The notes below the pieces were generated by a model, which was not told where the DNA came from, made no database searches, and worked only from the letters and a program-made list of their open reading frames with translations. From contig CALCHI010000480.1 of the NCBI GenBank assembly GCA_937901285.1, positions 1-9,649 on the forward strand: DNA of 9,649 bases, in the 5' to 3' direction. Positions within the stretch are counted from its first letter, which is position 1. Every line of letters begins with the position of its first letter. Origin of the DNA: UBA8437 sp003445035. GTDB taxonomy: Bacteria; Planctomycetota; Planctomycetia; Planctomycetales; Planctomycetaceae. Both the position numbers and the translations under genes were made by a program. This document shows, one piece after another, positions 8,392 through 9,649 of this stretch.

Positions 8392-8582
8392 CGTTGGTAC
8401 ACCGCATCAGGAACGTTTGGATGGTCAGTGCGTGAAAGCCCTGGAACAAATGGCCGCCGTTGAACACCTGGTGAAACAGGTCAGTGAAATGCGGACAACC
8501 CGCCAGATCCGAACCAGTCCCCGGTGGGGGGGGAGGGCGGGGCCTGGAGAGTGGGGTCGCTCCGCGTCAGGCGGTGAGAACC
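8392..8582. other. Intergenic stretch with no supported gene
   Basis: Nothing recognisable is encoded. A rightward frame is open through 8330-8590 and could start at GTG 8432 or ATG 8450 to give about 47-52 residues. Its C-terminal part is only the translation of the G-rich tract, and no family is recognised. The promoter of the leftward DUF4838 gene should lie near 8340-8450, but no clear boxes were seen. Confidence 0.5.
8526..8556 (+). other. G-rich tract, possible G-quadruplex
   Basis: On the plus strand, runs of 8, 3 and 4 guanines occur at 8526-8542, separated by single bases, with another run of four at 8553-8556. The 8-G run can supply two tracts, so four G-tracts with short loops fit the usual intramolecular G-quadruplex pattern. 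It lies in non-coding DNA between two gene starts facing away from each other. Whether it folds or has a role is not known. Confidence 0.45.
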
Positions 8583-8663
8583 CTACTTGACAGAACTGCG
8601 AACAACACGAAAGCCGAGGCGGATGTTCCGGCCGCCTGAATCAAGACACGCTCCGAACGATCC
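8583..8663 (-). pseudogene. Remnant C-terminal tail of a formylglycine-generating-enzyme (SUMF1/FGE-sulfatase) domain
   Basis: On the minus strand the last 26 codons before the TAG at 8585-8583 read as the conserved end of an FGE-sulfatase domain. The segment A-C-L-D-S-G-G-R-N-I-R-L-G-F-R-V-V-R-S-S matches the family pattern R-S-A-C-R-D-(6-12 residues)-L-G-F-R-V-V. The expected R-S just before A-C is present but out of frame: C-G-T-T-C-G at 8659-8654 would encode it, two bases out of register with the A-C-L-D frame. The frame stays open upstream to 8873, but no further FGE motifs such as R-G-G-S-W are seen and it then runs antisense into the FG-GAP gene. This is therefore judged a truncated, frameshifted relic, not a working gene. 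FGE-domain proteins install the catalytic formylglycine of sulfatases or, in many planctomycete paralogues, have other unknown roles. Confidence 0.6.
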
Positions 8664-8757
8664 ATAGCTCTCAGTTATGATCACCAGGCCGGTCACATTA
8701 GAATGCACGGATGTGTTCTGTTTCACCTTCCTGTCTGCCGACTGAAAGAAACTGATC
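8664..8757. other. 5' region of the FG-GAP gene
   Basis: This leader lies between the FGE relic and the ATG at 8758. An in-frame TGA at 8743-8745 closes the frame just upstream. G-A-A-A-G at 8744-8748 is a weak ribosome-binding candidate, 9 bases from the start. No clear promoter boxes were identified. Confidence 0.45.
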
Positions 8758-9649
8758 ATGAGACGACTATGGGTGCTCTTCTTGTTGAGCGTGATCATCG
8801 AGGCCTCCGGTTCCCGCGCGTGTGCCCAACTCCCGCTTCGCTTTGATGAACAACTCGTCATGGACGGATACACCTATTCCTTTGGAATCGCGACAGCGGA
8901 TCTCGATGGTGATGGGGACCTGGACATTACCAGTGCCGACGCGCTGCCGAACAACGATTTGTACTGGTTCGAGAACAACGGCCAGGGCCGTTTCCAGAAA
9001 CACTTTATTCAGAAGGATGACCCCGAACGTCTGGAACGGCACGCAATTGGCGACATTGACAAGGACGGGCATCTCGACGTCGTGATCGTCAAGAACCTCG
9101 TGGGCGATCTGTTGTGGTTCCGAAATAGTGGCAAACCAGCTGACGGCGAATTGTGGAAGCGGTACGTCATCAACAGCAAAAAGATTCCAGGCGCTTACGA
9201 TGTCGCGCTGGGTGACTACGACGGAGATGGCGACCTCGACGTGGCCGCGTCCACCTGGCGGCTGGGCAAAACCTTTGTCTGGTTCGAGAACGACGGCAGC
9301 CCCGCAGATGGCCATTGGAAAATGCGGCTGATCGATCAGCTCGCCACGGAAACTCGCATGATTCGCGCTGCCGACATCGACGGTGACAAAGACCTGGACC
9401 TGGTTGGAACAGCGAGACAGGCGCCACTGGTCGTGTGGTACGAGAACAACAAGAACGATGGACAAATCGAGTGGAAAAAACATGTTATCGACGACACGTC
9501 GCCACAGCCGCTACACGGGCAAATCGTCGACATGGATGCCGACGGTGACTTGGACCTGGTCATGTCGCTGGGTATGACGTTTACGGGAAAGCCATCGACA
9601 GAACAGGTCGTGTGGTATGAGAACGACGGCCAGCCGGCTCGGGGCGCCT
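8758..9649 (+). CDS. Exported FG-GAP/VCBS repeat protein, N-terminal part
   Basis: The frame is open from ATG 8758 to the right edge (297 codons plus one base), so the C-terminus is outside the window. A signal peptide is evident (M-R-R-L-W-V-L-F-L-L-S-V-I-I, cleavage likely after A-C-A at 21-23). Five Ca-binding-type loops of pattern D-x-D-x-D-x-x-L-D follow: D-L-D-G-D-G-D-L-D at 48, D-I-D-K-D-G-H-L-D at 99, D-Y-D-G-D-G-D-L-D at 153, D-I-D-G-D-K-D-L-D at 206 and D-M-D-A-D-G-D-L-D at 258. Each is followed 14-22 residues later by a W-F/Y-x-N strand (W at 70, 120, 175, 227 and 286). The 51-54-residue period fits the blades of an integrin-alpha-like beta-propeller, so two or more blades probably lie beyond the edge. 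Such proteins bind ligands or act as surface scaffolds; no enzymatic residues are visible. In planctomycetes this fold is often fused to further domains, which cannot be judged here. The gene is divergent from the DUF4838 gene and has its own leader. Confidence 0.92.
   Translation, partial: MRRLWVLFLLSVIIEASGSRACAQLPLRFDEQLVMDGYTYSFGIATADLDGDGDLDITSADALPNNDLYWFENNGQGRFQKHFIQKDDPERLERHAIGDIDKDGHLDVVIVKNLVGDLLWFRNSGKPADGELWKRYVINSKKIPGAYDVALGDYDGDGDLDVAASTWRLGKTFVWFENDGSPADGHWKMRLIDQLATETRMIRAADIDGDKDLDLVGTARQAPLVVWYENNKNDGQIEWKKHVIDDTSPQPLHGQIVDMDADGDLDLVMSLGMTFTGKPSTEQVVWYENDGQPARGA
8891..9556 (+). repeat. Five coding repeats of FG-GAP/VCBS blades
   Basis: The D-x-D-x-D-x-x-L-D motifs recur at protein residues 48, 99, 153, 206 and 258, spacings of 51, 54, 53 and 52 residues (153-162 bases in DNA). 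Conservation is at protein level: the DNA copies have diverged and are not identical direct repeats. This argues for an old duplicated propeller and not a recent slippage array. Confidence 0.85.

Noticed and set aside
8432..8590. Small plus-strand frame (GTG 8432 or ATG 8450) of about 50 residues
   Set aside because: The first half looks helical and protein-like, but there is no recognised family or good ribosome binding site, and the second half is the translated G-rich tract.
8767..9483. 238-codon minus-strand frame antisense to the FG-GAP gene
   Set aside because: The periodic D-x-D-x-D repeats on the plus strand explain it; the antisense translation is their complement.

Overview
The window reads as chromosomal DNA of a planctomycete (Planctomycetota, most like the Pirellulales). 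The evidence is a gene pair almost confined to that phylum, a DUF1552 (HXXSHH) protein next to a multi-domain DUF1587/1595/1592/1588/1585 protein with two CxxCH haem-binding motifs. Supporting signs are the high G+C content, long signal-peptide-bearing proteins of degradative type, and mostly weak Shine-Dalgarno sequences. Assignment below order level is not possible from this sequence.

Layout from left to right. (1) On the minus strand, 1-638 is the N-terminal half of a DUF1552 protein with a twin-arginine signal; it is cut by the window edge. It lies directly downstream of 643-3930 (minus), the large c-type-cytochrome-like partner, and the two probably form one operon. (2) 3931-4244 is a divergent intergenic region. 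(3) 4245-6272 (plus) encodes a secreted protein with a probable glycosidase-type TIM barrel carrying a W-L-F-D-E-P-D motif. (4) A 70-base gap separates it from the convergent gene 6343-8334 (minus), a secreted DUF4838 protein with a GH67-like N-terminal domain. (5) 8335-8757 is non-coding or decayed. It holds a G-rich tract and what looks like the orphan C-terminal tail of a formylglycine-generating-enzyme (SUMF1/FGE-sulfatase) domain on the minus strand. (6) 8758-9649 (plus) is the start of an exported FG-GAP/VCBS repeat protein with five Ca-binding-type repeats; it is cut by the window edge.

Every intact product appears to be exported. Two resemble carbohydrate-active enzymes, two belong to the planctomycete-specific haem/HXXSHH set often found near sulfatases and glycosidases, and one is a beta-propeller of the kind that binds glycans or proteins. 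The simplest reading is a locus for extracytoplasmic breakdown or sensing of complex polysaccharide. That functional link is inference; no substrate can be read from the sequence. No tRNA, rRNA, CRISPR array, insertion sequence or convincing factor-independent terminator was seen. Several long open frames antisense to the genes (up to 605 codons) are judged to be shadows caused by high G+C content.
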